Shown here piece by piece: positions 17,262-25,359 of a stretch of DNA of 64,000 nt. The translations under genes and the position numbers were made by a program. This DNA comes from Alphaproteobacteria bacterium 65-37. Lineage in GTDB: Bacteria > Pseudomonadota > Alphaproteobacteria > Reyranellales > Reyranellaceae. Below the pieces are notes generated by a model. It did no database searches and was not told where the DNA came from. It worked only from the letters and a program-made list of their open reading frames with translations. The stretch is taken from the NCBI GenBank assembly GCA_001897995.1, contig MKRV01000210.1:21756-85755 (forward strand), written 5' to 3'. Position 1 is the first letter of the stretch; each line of letters begins with the position of its first letter.

Positions 17262-18908
17262 TCAGCACATCTCCAGTTGCCGGTATCCATCCGTTGCCAC
17301 GGCATTGGCCCTCGCGCGAAAGGCGGGCGCGCTTCCGCTGTAGCGTGCAATGATCCGCGTCTGCTTGCCTTCGACGTTCTGGTTGATCCCGGTCATCCAA
17401 CTATCGACGTCGTTCGAAAGCAGGCCTTCCCCCGCCTTGAGCACGAAGCTGGTCCAGCCCTCGACCGCCTCAGGCCGTGGTACGACGTACGTGTAGTGAT
17501 GCTGACGCATGTACTGGATCAGGTTGGTGATCCAGAGGACATTGTACTCGGCCGATCGCGGTATGTTGCCGAGAGCCGTGTGCGGACCGATGCACATGAA
17601 CATGTTCGGGAAGTCCGCGATCTGGATCCCCAGGAATGTTTCGAGCGCGGCCCGCCATTTCTCCTTGAGCTTTGCTCCGCTCACGCCGCGGATGTCGATG
17701 CGATCGAAGCTTCCGGTGATGGCGTCGAAGCCGGTGGCGTAAACGATCATGTCGAAGGCGAAGCCGCGGTCCGCGAGCTCCAGGCCGGTCGGCGTGATAC
17801 GCCGGATCGGATTCTCGAGAATGCTGACTAGTTCGACATTCGGCTGGTTGAACACCTCGTAGTAGCCGGATTCCTGGGGAACCCGCCGTGTGCCGAACCC
17901 GTGATCCTTCGGGATCAGCAGATCGGCGACCTTCGGATCATGCACCCGTTTGCGAATCTTGCGAGCGACGAATTTCGATACCTCGTCGTTGGCGGCACGA
18001 TCCGTCATCATGTCCTTGAAGCCACCGACCCACATTGAGAAGCCGGGGGTCTGGTATTGTTTTTCCCAGAATGCCTCCCGCTCTTCCGGCGGTAGATCGA
18101 AGGTCCGGCGACCATCGGGGGTGTGCAGGAATCCAGCCGAGGTCTGTTCGCAGAGCTGGAACATCTCAGGGTACCACGCGCGCAGCCGCTTCATTTCGTT
18201 CCTGGGAATTGGCCGGTTGTGCAACGGCTTGCACCAGTTCGGGCGGCGCTGGAACACCGTGAGGGATTTCGCCGTCTTGGCGATCTCCGTTATGACCTGG
18301 ACGCCACTCGCTCCGGTACCGATCACGGCGACCCGCTTGTCCTCGAAAGTCACCGGATGTTTCGGCCACAAACCGGTATGATAAGCCTCGCCCGCGAAGC
18401 TTTCCCGTCCAGGGACTTTCGGAAAGGTCGGCGCGGAAAGCGGGCCGACCGCCGTTACGAGGAAGCGGCATGTGTGCCACGAACCGTCCTCCAACCGGAC
18501 AGCCCAGGAGCGGGGGTCATCGTGGTAATGGCACGCGGTCACTTTGCTCGCGAAGCTGATGCTGCGGCGGAGGTCGAACTTATCGGCGACGTGGTTCAGA
18601 TATCGCTCGGTCTCCGGCTGTCCCGCGAAGTGCTCGCTCCAATCCCATTCGTCCAGCAGTTCCTGGCTGAAGGAATATGCGTACGAGTAGCTTTCGCTGT
18701 CGAAACGCGCCCCCGGATAGCGGTTCCAGTACCATGTCCCGCCGACGCCGGTGCCCATCTCGAACAGCCGGACATTCATGCCGAGGCGGTCGCGCAGGCA
18801 ATGCAGCTGAAAAAGGCCGGATATGCCGGCGCCGATAATGATTGCGTCCCATTCCGGTATGGGCGCCGGATCTGCGCGACGCAACGTTTCAGATGTGTGG
18901 GTTTGCAT
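17262..18908 (-). CDS. Baeyer-Villiger monooxygenase (third copy)
   Basis: A 548-residue type I BVMO: IIIGAGISGLFQLHCLRD, GGTWYWNRYPGARFDSES, fingerprint FAGEAYHTGLWP, then VIGTGASGVQVI. It is closer in text to the BVMO at 3788-5467 than to the one at 5464-7173 (for example SFSQELLDEWDW versus SFSKELLNEWHW). It sits between the nitronate-monooxygenase-like gene and the split MaoC hydratase. In the proposed route it would oxidise the ring ketone left after retro-aldol loss of the side chain, forming a lactone. That role is inferred from gene order. Confidence 0.93.
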   Translation of the reverse strand: MQTHTSETLRRADPAPIPEWDAIIIGAGISGLFQLHCLRDRLGMNVRLFEMGTGVGGTWYWNRYPGARFDSESYSYAYSFSQELLDEWDWSEHFAGQPETERYLNHVADKFDLRRSISFASKVTACHYHDDPRSWAVRLEDGSWHTCRFLVTAVGPLSAPTFPKVPGRESFAGEAYHTGLWPKHPVTFEDKRVAVIGTGASGVQVITEIAKTAKSLTVFQRRPNWCKPLHNRPIPRNEMKRLRAWYPEMFQLCEQTSAGFLHTPDGRRTFDLPPEEREAFWEKQYQTPGFSMWVGGFKDMMTDRAANDEVSKFVARKIRKRVHDPKVADLLIPKDHGFGTRRVPQESGYYEVFNQPNVELVSILENPIRRITPTGLELADRGFAFDMIVYATGFDAITGSFDRIDIRGVSGAKLKEKWRAALETFLGIQIADFPNMFMCIGPHTALGNIPRSAEYNVLWITNLIQYMRQHHYTYVVPRPEAVEGWTSFVLKAGEGLLSNDVDSWMTGINQNVEGKQTRIIARYSGSAPAFRARANAVATDGYRQLEMC

Positions 18909-18955
18909 TGATGCCGCTCCGGGGTCCGCGAGGTTGCGTTTGACGTGCGAATGGC

Positions 18956-19369
18956 CTAGCGGCGGGACCTGATCGTGGCCCGTCCGGGCGTCATGATCTC
19001 GCCGGCCTCCGACTTGACGAACACCGAGATCTCCGCCTCGAGGTCGGCAGGCCTGACCGCCTCTATCCTTCCTCCGGAGATCAGCGTTTCGCCGAGGTAG
19101 CTTGCCCGCCGGTTCGAATACTCGAACTCGATGAGGTCGCCGTCATCACCCAGCCAGTTGATAACGGCTTGCGTGAGCCAGTCGCCTTGCAGCGGACCGT
19201 CGACCACGATCGCGGGATGCTTCTCCACCTCGGTGGTATAGCCGGCATCATAGTGGATGCGATGCGCGTTCCAGATCGCGGCATTATAGAGAAACAGGGA
19301 TACGTTGGTCGGTGCATGACGACGCTCGGGCAGGCAATCGCCGACTTGGATGTCCTTGATACTTCGCAT
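18956..19369 (-). CDS. MaoC-type hydratase, C-terminal hotdog subunit
   Basis: A 137-residue single-hotdog protein with the hydratase dyad in WNAHRIHYDAGY (about residues 33-44), equivalent to the D-x-N-P-x-H-x-D motif of (R)-specific enoyl-CoA hydratases, and VDGPLQGDWL in the substrate loop. It matches the C-terminal half of HTD2/mesaconyl-CoA hydratase type proteins. The N-terminal half is supplied by the gene 11 bp upstream, so they probably form a heteromer like ChsH1-ChsH2. It would add water to the double bond made by the dehydrogenase pair. No DUF35 domain is fused here; the DUF35 protein is separate at 11.1 kb. Confidence 0.87.
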   Translation of the reverse strand: MRSIKDIQVGDCLPERRHAPTNVSLFLYNAAIWNAHRIHYDAGYTTEVEKHPAIVVDGPLQGDWLTQAVINWLGDDGDLIEFEYSNRRASYLGETLISGGRIEAVRPADLEAEISVFVKSEAGEIMTPGRATIRSRR

Positions 19370-19380
19370 GATAAGGTTCC

Positions 19381-19905
19381 TCAGCGAACAATGCGCGTTT
19401 GCACTTCTTCGGCCACCCGTTCTCCAGTTTCGGTTCGCACGTCAATTGTATAAACGAGGAAAATCAGGTCGCCCTTCGAGCCACGCTTTTCATAGATATC
19501 CGAGAGGGTGCGAACGGCCACGAGGACGTCGCCGGGCTTTATCCGGCAGAAATAGCGGGTCTTCGTGCCACCGGCCATGACACGCTTCAGCGGCAGGTCA
19601 GGCAAGAGCGAGGTCGTGGCGATGCCGTCCGGCCCCAGTTCGTTCACCGGCACGAGCGGACGAAGCGCGCCGAACAGAAACATCGGCGGAGCCTCATCCC
19701 CGTCGAGGAATTTCTTCAGCCGCTGCTCCGTGGCGATCGAATACTTGATGATCTCGCGGCGACTAACCTCGACCCGCATCGGCGGATCGGACGCGCCGAT
19801 CATACCCCGTGCCTTGTCCGGTATCAGACCCATATCGCGATCTCGCCTACCGCCCGTCTCTCGCCGAAATTCGGGTACGACAGATTTCTGGTTCATCCAT
19901 GGCAT
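19381..19905 (-). CDS. FAS1-like dehydratase domain protein, N-terminal hydratase subunit
   Basis: A 174-residue protein matching the FAS1-like/MaoC N-terminal hotdog. The conserved parts are IPDKARGMIGASDPPMRVEVSRREIIKY, PVNELGPDGI, and GGTKTRYFCRIKPGDVL with DIYEKRGSKGDLIFLVYTID. This domain lacks the catalytic dyad and covers the acyl tail in two-domain hydratases. The start at ATG 19905 has GAGG 5 bases upstream and lies 6 bp after the iclR stop; ATG 19833 (MGLIPD) is possible and would remove a basic leader. It is cotranscribed with the catalytic hotdog subunit. Confidence 0.84.
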   Translation of the reverse strand: MPWMNQKSVVPEFRRETGGRRDRDMGLIPDKARGMIGASDPPMRVEVSRREIIKYSIATEQRLKKFLDGDEAPPMFLFGALRPLVPVNELGPDGIATTSLLPDLPLKRVMAGGTKTRYFCRIKPGDVLVAVRTLSDIYEKRGSKGDLIFLVYTIDVRTETGERVAEEVQTRIVR

Positions 19906-19911
19906 TAGCCT

Positions 19912-20787
19912 CTATCCTAGCCGCAACAATCTGACGCTTTCGGAAAGCCGTCCCGCCGCAGACTGCATCGCGCGGCTAAGTGGTCCGAGAGCATCGTCGC
20001 CGAGGTCGTGCGAATGCCCTGCCGCCGTCAGGATCAGCAGCAGCTCCCATGAGGGGGACAGAACAGGTACCGAGACCTGCGTGACGCCTTGGAACATGGT
20101 TCCGCGATCCACCGCGAAACCAGATTGCTTCGCTTTCTTCACCCGCGCTACGAACTCAGGAACGGAAGGCTTGCGGTACCACCTGACCTGCGCCAGCAGG
20201 GCCTCGAGTTCCGATTCGGTGCTGTTTCCGAATGCGGCCATGATTACGCCCGATGCGCCAGCCGGGCCGGGATATTGGCGCCCAACCATCACGTATAAAT
20301 CGGTGCGAAACGCGGTGCCGACCCAATCCAGCAAGAGTAGCGAGGAGCGGCCCAGCACCTTGGACAGGTACACCGAGACGCCATGTGCGTCGGAAAGCGT
20401 ATCCATTAGCGGGCGCGCCAAGTCCATCAGCCCGCTGCGCTGCAACACCCCGTACGCGAATTCGAGAAGGTGCAGGCTTATCGAGTAGCTGCGCGTCGCC
20501 TCGTCATAGCCGACAAAGCCCTCAGCTTGCAGCGTGCGCAGGATGTTGTAGGCAGTGCCGCGATGGAGGCCCGCGGCGCGGGCGACCTCGCTCGCGTTCA
20601 AGGGCCGCTCGGAGGCATGCAGCGCGCGGAGAACATTCGCGGCCGCGACGATCGCGCCGACCGGCTTCCCAGGCGTTGCCGTCGTGCTGCCGGCCGCCGC
20701 CGGTCCCCAACGGCTCGCACCGGTCGGCTCGCCTTCGAGGTCCTTCGCTTGAAGCGTTCTGGGTGAGCTCGCCGGCTCCCGGTCCAT
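19912..20787 (-). CDS. IclR-family transcriptional regulator
   Basis: A 291-residue regulator. About 45 flexible residues precede the winged helix-turn-helix (NVLRALHASERPLNASEVARAAGLHRGTAYNILRTLQAEGFV), and the C-terminal IclR effector domain follows (LLDWVGTAFRTDLYVMVGRQYP; GFAVDRGTMFQGVTQVSVPV). It is the first gene of the leftward run down to 11.1 kb, 6 bp before the hydratase subunit, and is divergent from an esterase gene. IclR proteins often sense aromatic or alicyclic acids and control neighbouring catabolic genes, so it is the best candidate regulator of this operon. No clear operator was identified in the 109 bp upstream. Confidence 0.93.
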   Translation of the reverse strand: MDREPASSPRTLQAKDLEGEPTGASRWGPAAAGSTTATPGKPVGAIVAAANVLRALHASERPLNASEVARAAGLHRGTAYNILRTLQAEGFVGYDEATRSYSISLHLLEFAYGVLQRSGLMDLARPLMDTLSDAHGVSVYLSKVLGRSSLLLLDWVGTAFRTDLYVMVGRQYPGPAGASGVIMAAFGNSTESELEALLAQVRWYRKPSVPEFVARVKKAKQSGFAVDRGTMFQGVTQVSVPVLSPSWELLLILTAAGHSHDLGDDALGPLSRAMQSAAGRLSESVRLLRLG

Positions 20788-20896
20788 TCCTCTAACCTAT
20801 CAAGCGCGTTGCCGCATGCCGGCGATCATGATACGCACGTGCCCGGTCGGCGCAATACAAATCATCTGTCTTCCATCGAAGACGTCGAGGAACGAT

Positions 20897-21841
20897 ATGC
20901 CCGTAGATCCGCAGATCCAGGCATTGCTCGATAAAGGAACGGGTGTGCCCGCTACGCACACCCTGCCGGTCGACGTGGCGCGCGCGCAGTACGAGGCCCG
21001 GATCGCTTCGATGGCGCCGCCGGCTGCGGTCGCCGACGTATGCGAGCGGACGATCGACGGACCGGGCGGGCCGTTGCGACTGCGCATCTATACGCCACTC
21101 GGAACCGGCCCCTTTCCGTTGCTCGTGTTTTTTCACGGCAGCGGCTTCGTGCTGTGCAGCCTCGACACGCATGACGGCATGTGCCGCAACCTGTGCGTCG
21201 GGGCGGCGTGTGTCGTCGTGTCGGTCGATTACCGGCTGGCCCCTGAGCACAAATTTCCCGCCGGAATCGAGGATTGCCTGTACGCCGTCCGCTGGGCGGC
21301 CGCCCACGCCTCCGAACTGGGCGCCGATCCAACGCGCGTCGCCGTCGCGGGCGACAGCGCCGGCGGCAACATGGCCGCGGTTGCCGCGCTCAGGCTGCGC
21401 GACGAAGGCGGGCCGGCCCTGTGCGCCCAGCTGCTGCTCTACCCGGTGACGGACTACCACACGCCCGGCACGCCCTCATACGAAGAGAACGCCGAGGGCT
21501 ACGGGCTCACCCGCGACACGATGAAATGGTTCTGGAAGCACTACCTGAGCGATCCTGCGCAGGGGGCGCACCCGCATGCCTCGCCGCTCCGCGCCCGTGA
21601 TCTGTCCGGCTTGCCGGCGGCGCTCGTCATCACCGCCGAATACGATCCCCTGCGCGACGAAGGCGAATTGTACGCCGACAAGCTGCGCGCAGCCGGCGTG
21701 CCGACGGCCATGACGCGCTATGACGGTGTCAACCACGGCTTCATGTTCTGGGTCGGCGTCGCTGACAAGGCCGGCGCGGCGATGAACGAAGCCTGCGAAT
21801 GGCTGCGCGGCGCCTTTGCCGGTCCGCACATTCCTGACTGA
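20897..21841 (+). CDS. Alpha/beta hydrolase, hormone-sensitive-lipase family esterase
   Basis: A cytosolic 314-residue esterase. ATG 20897 has CGAGGA 4 bases upstream; an upstream in-frame ATG at 20822 lacks a site. The oxyanion motif is HGSG in place of the usual HGGG (LVFFHGSGFVLCSLDT). The nucleophile is in VAVAGDSAGGNMAA, and the acid and base appear in TAEYDPLRDEG and VNHGFMFW. It is divergent from iclR. In a BVMO-rich region it might open the ester or lactone produced, but esterases of this family are broad and the link is only positional. A second family member lies at 31.1 kb. Confidence 0.92.
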   Translation: MPVDPQIQALLDKGTGVPATHTLPVDVARAQYEARIASMAPPAAVADVCERTIDGPGGPLRLRIYTPLGTGPFPLLVFFHGSGFVLCSLDTHDGMCRNLCVGAACVVVSVDYRLAPEHKFPAGIEDCLYAVRWAAAHASELGADPTRVAVAGDSAGGNMAAVAALRLRDEGGPALCAQLLLYPVTDYHTPGTPSYEENAEGYGLTRDTMKWFWKHYLSDPAQGAHPHASPLRARDLSGLPAALVITAEYDPLRDEGELYADKLRAAGVPTAMTRYDGVNHGFMFWVGVADKAGAAMNEACEWLRGAFAGPHIPD

Positions 21842-21862
21842 TCCCGCCATCCGGAGCGCCAT

Positions 21863-22177
21863 ATGCGTCGCGGCGACGCGCACCTCCAAGCCGCACAATC
21901 CTATCAGACCGATAGCCTCGACGCGCTGATCGTCGGCGCCGGGTTCTCCGGCCTGTACCAGCCGCTCTGCCTGCGCGACCGCCTCGGCGTCTCGGCGCTG
22001 GTGCTCGAGGCCACCTGGTACTGGAACCGCTACCCAGGCGCGCGATGCAATTCCGAGAATCTTGACAGGGTTCTTCGTGCTCTACCGCCTCCAAGCCTCA
22101 ACTACGACCTCACCTTCACCATCCAGGGTGGCACGGTGCTGCGCGGCATCATCGCCCGCGGGCTCGGCCTGCGCTGA
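21863..22177 (+). pseudogene. BVMO N-terminal fragment
   Basis: The start reads DALIVGAGFSGLYQPLCLRDRLGVSALVLEA and continues TWYWNRYPGARCNSEN. This is the FAD-binding N-terminus of a Baeyer-Villiger enzyme, but the GGxGG usually between LEA and TWYW is missing. After about 70 residues the similarity ends and 37 unrelated residues follow to the stop at 22177. An intact enzyme has about 550 residues. It lies between an esterase and a CoA-transferase, and is presumably a remnant of a larger gene deleted during rearrangement. Confidence 0.78.
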
Positions 22178-22199
22178 CCGCAAGAGCGAAGGAGATCAC

Positions 22200-23369
22200 A
22201 TGACGTCAGCAGAGCAACCCGGCCGTGGCGGTCCGCTCGCCAGCGTGAAAGTGCTGGAGTTTGCCGGCATCGGGCCGGCGCCGATGGGCGCCATGATGCT
22301 GGCTGACATGGGCGCCGAGGTGCTGACGATCGATCGCGTCGAGGCGGTCGAGCTCGGCAGCCCGCGGACACCGGGCTTCGACCTGCTGCGCCGCAACCGG
22401 CTGGTCGCCAAGCTCGACCTCAAGAGCAAGGACGCCCAGGCCTGCGCGCTCGACCTAGCGGCGCGCGCCGACGTGCTGATCGAGGGCTTCAGGCCGGGCG
22501 TCATGGAGCGCCTCGGCCTCGGGCCCGAGCTCTGCCACGCGCGCAACCCGCGGCTGGTCTATGCGCGCATGACAGGCTGGGGCCAGAATGGCCCGCTTGC
22601 CGGTCAAGCGGGGCACGACCTCAACTACATCGCGCTTTCGGGCGCGCTGCACGCCATCGGCCGCGACGGCGGGCCGCCGACGCCGCCGCTCAACCTGGTC
22701 GGCGACTTCGGCGGCGGCGCCCTCTATCTCGTGGTCGGCGTGCTCGCCGCCCTGCAGTCGCGCCACACGACCGGCAAGGGTCAGGTCATCGACGTCGCCA
22801 TGGTCGATGGCGCGCTATCGCTGATGACGGCCTTCTACGGCAACTATGCCTCCGGCCGGATGTCGCTCGAGCGCGGCACCAACGTCGTCGACGGCGGCGC
22901 GCCCTACTACGACGTCTACCAGTGCGCCGACGGCGAGTACGTCTCGGTGGCCTCGATCGAGACGCGGTTCCGCCGTGAGCTCTACAAGAGGCTCGGCCTC
23001 GATCCCGACAGCCTGATTGGTCAGGACGGTGCGGCGCAGCGCCACGCGCTGAAGCCGAAGCTCGCCGCGATCTTCAAGCAACGCACGCGCGCCGAATGGT
23101 GCAACGTCTTCGAGGGTAGCGACGCTTGTTTCGCCCCGGTGCTGTCGATCGCCGAGACGGCGGCGCATCCGCACAATGTCGCGCGCGGCGCGCTGCAGGT
23201 GATCGATGGCATCACCCAGCCGGCCCCGGCGCCGCGCTTCCAGGGCACGCCCTCGCCCGTGCCGCGGCCGCCGCGCCGTTCCGGCACCGACACCGACGAC
23301 GTACTGCCGCGCTGGGGCGTCGATGCCGACACGATCGGCCGCCTGCGCGCCGCCAACGTCCTCGCCTGA
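22200..23369 (+). CDS. Alpha-methylacyl-CoA racemase-type class III CoA-transferase
   Basis: A 389-residue protein. AAGGAG 5 bases before ATG 22200 fixes the start. The family text is VKVLEFAGIGPAPMGAMMLADMGAEVLTIDR, FRPGVMERLGLGPE, YARMTGWGQNGPLA and AGHDLNYIALSGALHAIGR, where His and Asp lie near residue 138-139. PPLNLVGDFGGGALYLVVG follows. This matches 2-methylacyl-CoA racemases, which invert (2R)/(2S)-methyl branches so that the acyl-CoA can enter beta-oxidation. Branched sterol or terpenoid side chains need this step. The decayed copy at 7.4-8.0 kb is a close relative. Confidence 0.93.
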   Translation: MTSAEQPGRGGPLASVKVLEFAGIGPAPMGAMMLADMGAEVLTIDRVEAVELGSPRTPGFDLLRRNRLVAKLDLKSKDAQACALDLAARADVLIEGFRPGVMERLGLGPELCHARNPRLVYARMTGWGQNGPLAGQAGHDLNYIALSGALHAIGRDGGPPTPPLNLVGDFGGGALYLVVGVLAALQSRHTTGKGQVIDVAMVDGALSLMTAFYGNYASGRMSLERGTNVVDGGAPYYDVYQCADGEYVSVASIETRFRRELYKRLGLDPDSLIGQDGAAQRHALKPKLAAIFKQRTRAEWCNVFEGSDACFAPVLSIAETAAHPHNVARGALQVIDGITQPAPAPRFQGTPSPVPRPPRRSGTDTDDVLPRWGVDADTIGRLRAANVLA

Positions 23370-23571
23370 GCCAACGGAGCTGCCGTGCAGCCTTACCCCA
23401 TCCTATGGCGATATCGGCATGTCGCGCGCCGACCGCGCCGGGTGACCTGCCGAGCTGGCCGAGTTCCCGCAGGTCGCCAGGGTCCTGGCGCGGCTTGGCC
23501 CGCCGATGGCTCGACACCCGCACCGTCGCGAACTGCTCTTGCCCGCTGGAAACGCCAGAGGGAGCCGCGTC
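23370..23571 (+). other. Intergenic stretch with possible coding remnant
   Basis: Between the racemase gene and the PAS protein no intact gene is visible. One plus-strand frame reads YGDIGMSRADRAG, and the frame of the PAS gene reads AELAEFPQVARVLARLG, which together look like a small decayed protein. I do not recognise it. Confidence 0.25.
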
Positions 23572-24030
23572 ATGACGTTTAGGAATGCCGATAAGGCGGC
23601 TGGCATCGCTGAGGGCGATCTCACAGGTCTCGCCGACGCTGTGTTTCACGATATCCCGGATGCTGTGATTTGTGCTGACTATGAGGGGCTTATCCGGTTC
23701 TGGAATGCCGGCGCGGAGCGCATCTTCGGCTTCTCGCGCGATGAGGCGGTTGGTCAGTCTCTCGAGATCATCATTCCCGAACGCCTCCGGCAGCGCCACT
23801 GGGACGCCTACCGCCGCATGATGGAGACCGGGCGATCCCGGCATCCATCGAACGAACCCCTCTCGGTGCCGGCCCAGACCAAATCCGGACAGACGATCTC
23901 CATACAGTTCACGGTTGCGCCGCTGCCCGGTCCGTACGGCGTAGTGGCGGGTATCGTTGCGGTGCTGCGCTACGCGACCGCGACGTTTCAGGAACTGAGG
24001 AGACTGCGTGCGGACAAACGCGGGATGTGA
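23572..24030 (+). CDS. Small single-PAS-domain protein
   Basis: A 152-residue cytosolic protein that is almost entirely one PAS domain: VFHDIPDAVICADYEGLIRFWNAGAERIFGFSRDEAVGQSLEIIIPERLRQRHWDAYRRMM, then SVPAQTKSGQTISIQFTV and a final beta-strand leading into a short basic tail. ATG 23572 is preceded by GAGGGAG 8 bases upstream, which favours it over an ATG at 23506. No output domain (kinase, HTH, GGDEF) is attached. Proteins of this kind occur singly in alphaproteobacteria with unknown ligand and partner; it may bind a small molecule or act through protein contacts. Confidence 0.85.
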   Translation: MTFRNADKAAGIAEGDLTGLADAVFHDIPDAVICADYEGLIRFWNAGAERIFGFSRDEAVGQSLEIIIPERLRQRHWDAYRRMMETGRSRHPSNEPLSVPAQTKSGQTISIQFTVAPLPGPYGVVAGIVAVLRYATATFQELRRLRADKRGM

Positions 24031-24302
24031 TCCCAATAAACTCATGCCGCGCGCCCGACGAGACAATATCCGTCGCGAATGTTGAGCCCGATCAGCGTGC
24101 GATTGATAGAGCCTGCGACAAGCTCAATCGCCTACGCCGCGGAATATGGCCCGACTACGCCGCGGACAGTGAGTGCTGAGAAAGAGAGCGCTGCGAGTAA
24201 CTCGTCAAAGAGAACTTGACGAGTTGCGGCGCCACTCGAGGATTGGCAGGCTTGATGCGAGACGAGGAATGTCGATGCTTCATGCGACGCCCGGCTGTCG
24301 TG
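24031..24302. other. Non-coding or eroded stretch
   Basis: No gene supported on either strand. It contains the hairpin at 24199-24225 and precedes two transposase fragments, so it is probably eroded mobile-element flanking DNA. Confidence 0.4.
24199..24225. repeat. Perfect 10-bp inverted repeat
   Basis: AACTCGTCAA at 24199-24208 and TTGACGAGTT at 24216-24225 are perfect inverted copies around a 7-base loop. No T-run follows on either strand, so it is not a classical terminator. It could be a mobile-element end or a protein-binding dyad; the transposase debris just downstream favours the former. Confidence 0.6.
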
Positions 24303-24626
24303 TGATGGGGCCGTCGGGTTCCGAGGACCATCGAACCGAGCCAAGCAGAAGACGCCGAGCTTGTGACGCTGCTGAGCGGCGCCAAGCATGCAGCTCGCGA
24401 GCTGAAGCGGGCGCAGATCCTGCTGGCGGCCGACGCGGGGACCGGTGAGGAGAAGATCGCCCGCGCGATTGGGGTGGGCGGCTCCACAGTGTACTGGACC
24501 ATGCGGCGCTTCGTGCCGGCCAACCGAGTGGCGGCGCTGGGCGAGGAGGCGGTGCCGTGGGCGAGGATGGTGGCGGTACGGCTGCGCGAGTCGCCGAGCG
24601 AGCTGCACTTCGCCGCGGACTGGTAG
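24303..24626 (+). pseudogene. IS630-family transposase N-terminal fragment
   Basis: The text AELVTLLSGAKHAARELKRAQILLAADAGTGEEKIARAIGVGGSTVYWTMRRFV is the N-terminal helix-turn-helix of IS630-type transposases (SARxLKRAQILLxAD). After about 60 residues the family text fades and the frame stops at 24626 (HFAADW). The DDE catalytic domain, about 250 residues, is missing, and no start codon with a ribosome site precedes the homology. A dead fragment. Confidence 0.75.
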
Positions 24627-24639
24627 GTGCTGGACGCGG

Positions 24640-24770
24640 TTATAGCCACGATCATCGGCCCGACTGCAAGCAGATCTGCGTCGCCCTGGTAGAGACCTTC
24701 GACAGCTTTCCGTGGTCTGCTGGTATTCCCCGGTGCCTTGATTGACAGTAAGATGGCCGAGTTCTAACCT
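24640..24770 (+). pseudogene. Short transposase remnant of a second type
   Basis: One frame reads SHDHRPDCKQICVALVETFD, similar to the R-P-D-x-K-Q-V segment near the catalytic core of IS1634-like transposases. The neighbouring frame then reads GLLVFPG, similar to the CWVFPGN text that follows in such proteins. Only about 40 residues remain, with a frameshift. It suggests that two different elements have been inserted in or eroded at this spot. Confidence 0.45.
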
Positions 24771-24777
24771 TTCTGCG

Positions 24778-24798
24778 ATCAACCAAACGATTGGTCAA
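24778..24798. promoter_or_regulatory. TetR-type operator (copy 1)
   Basis: ATCAACCAAACG-ATT-GGTCAA has dyad symmetry (ACCAA-ACGA-TTGGT, 24782-24795, extended by TCA/TCA-like flanks). The same 12-base left arm and GGTCAA right part recur at 30614-30634. The frameshifted tetR gene lies between the two copies. It is upstream of the decayed amidohydrolase and the 25.4 kb operon. Confidence 0.5.
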
Positions 24799-24845
24799 AT
24801 ATCGCTCGCTCGGTCAAAGCTGCCGTCCACGATCTTGAGAAGATA

Positions 24846-25300
24846 AGATGCTCGGCCTTCGCGGAATGATGATGCCCGGCAATCCTGCCGTCGCGGACTG
24901 CCACGACCCGATGTATGACCCGCTATGGGCGGCGTCGATCTCGGGTTGCCCTTGAGCTTCCCTATCCTCACGAGCCAGCAGGACACGTTCAAAGTACGCG
25001 GTCGGAAGATTAATGGCTTTGTGTCGACCATCCGGGGCTGTCTGGGCATCATAGGTACATTCTTCTTCGGCAGCATGTTCGAGTGCCATCCGAAACTCGA
25101 GCTGGCTTGTGCCGCAGCCGATGTGGGCTCGGTGCCACATTTCATGTACCGTATGGACCACGCTTGGGAGCGCACCGTTGCTACGCCGCATTCCAGGATG
25201 GCTGGATGGCCTTCAAGAAGAACGAGTTCTGCACCGTCCGTCGGCTGATGTGCGCGAACGACTTCCCTTACGCTCCACCTGATCGAAAGCGCAGGTCGTT
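24846..25300 (+). pseudogene. Amidohydrolase (amidohydrolase_2, TIM-barrel) remnant
   Basis: Ordered family text in shifting frames: LRGMMMPGNPAVADCHDPMYDPLW, then GLPLSFPILTSQQDTFKVRGRKINGF, STIRGCLGIIGTFFFGSMFECHPKLELACAAADVG and VPHFMYRMDHAWER. YAAFQDGWMAF and RRLMCANDFPYA follow. The order matches the central and C-terminal parts of the protein encoded at 61033-62232 (RCLTLPCKP, LWAAVQDADLPITFHVSTG, WVPWLLGAMDEAY, FMWANDYPHH). The N-terminus with its D-x-H metal site is missing, and at least two frameshifts are present. A dead paralogue. Confidence 0.72.
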
Positions 25301-25359
25301 TTTGGTAAGGCAAACCGGGACCGGCACCTGGATCCAGCAAGCTTCGAGGAGGACTCGCC

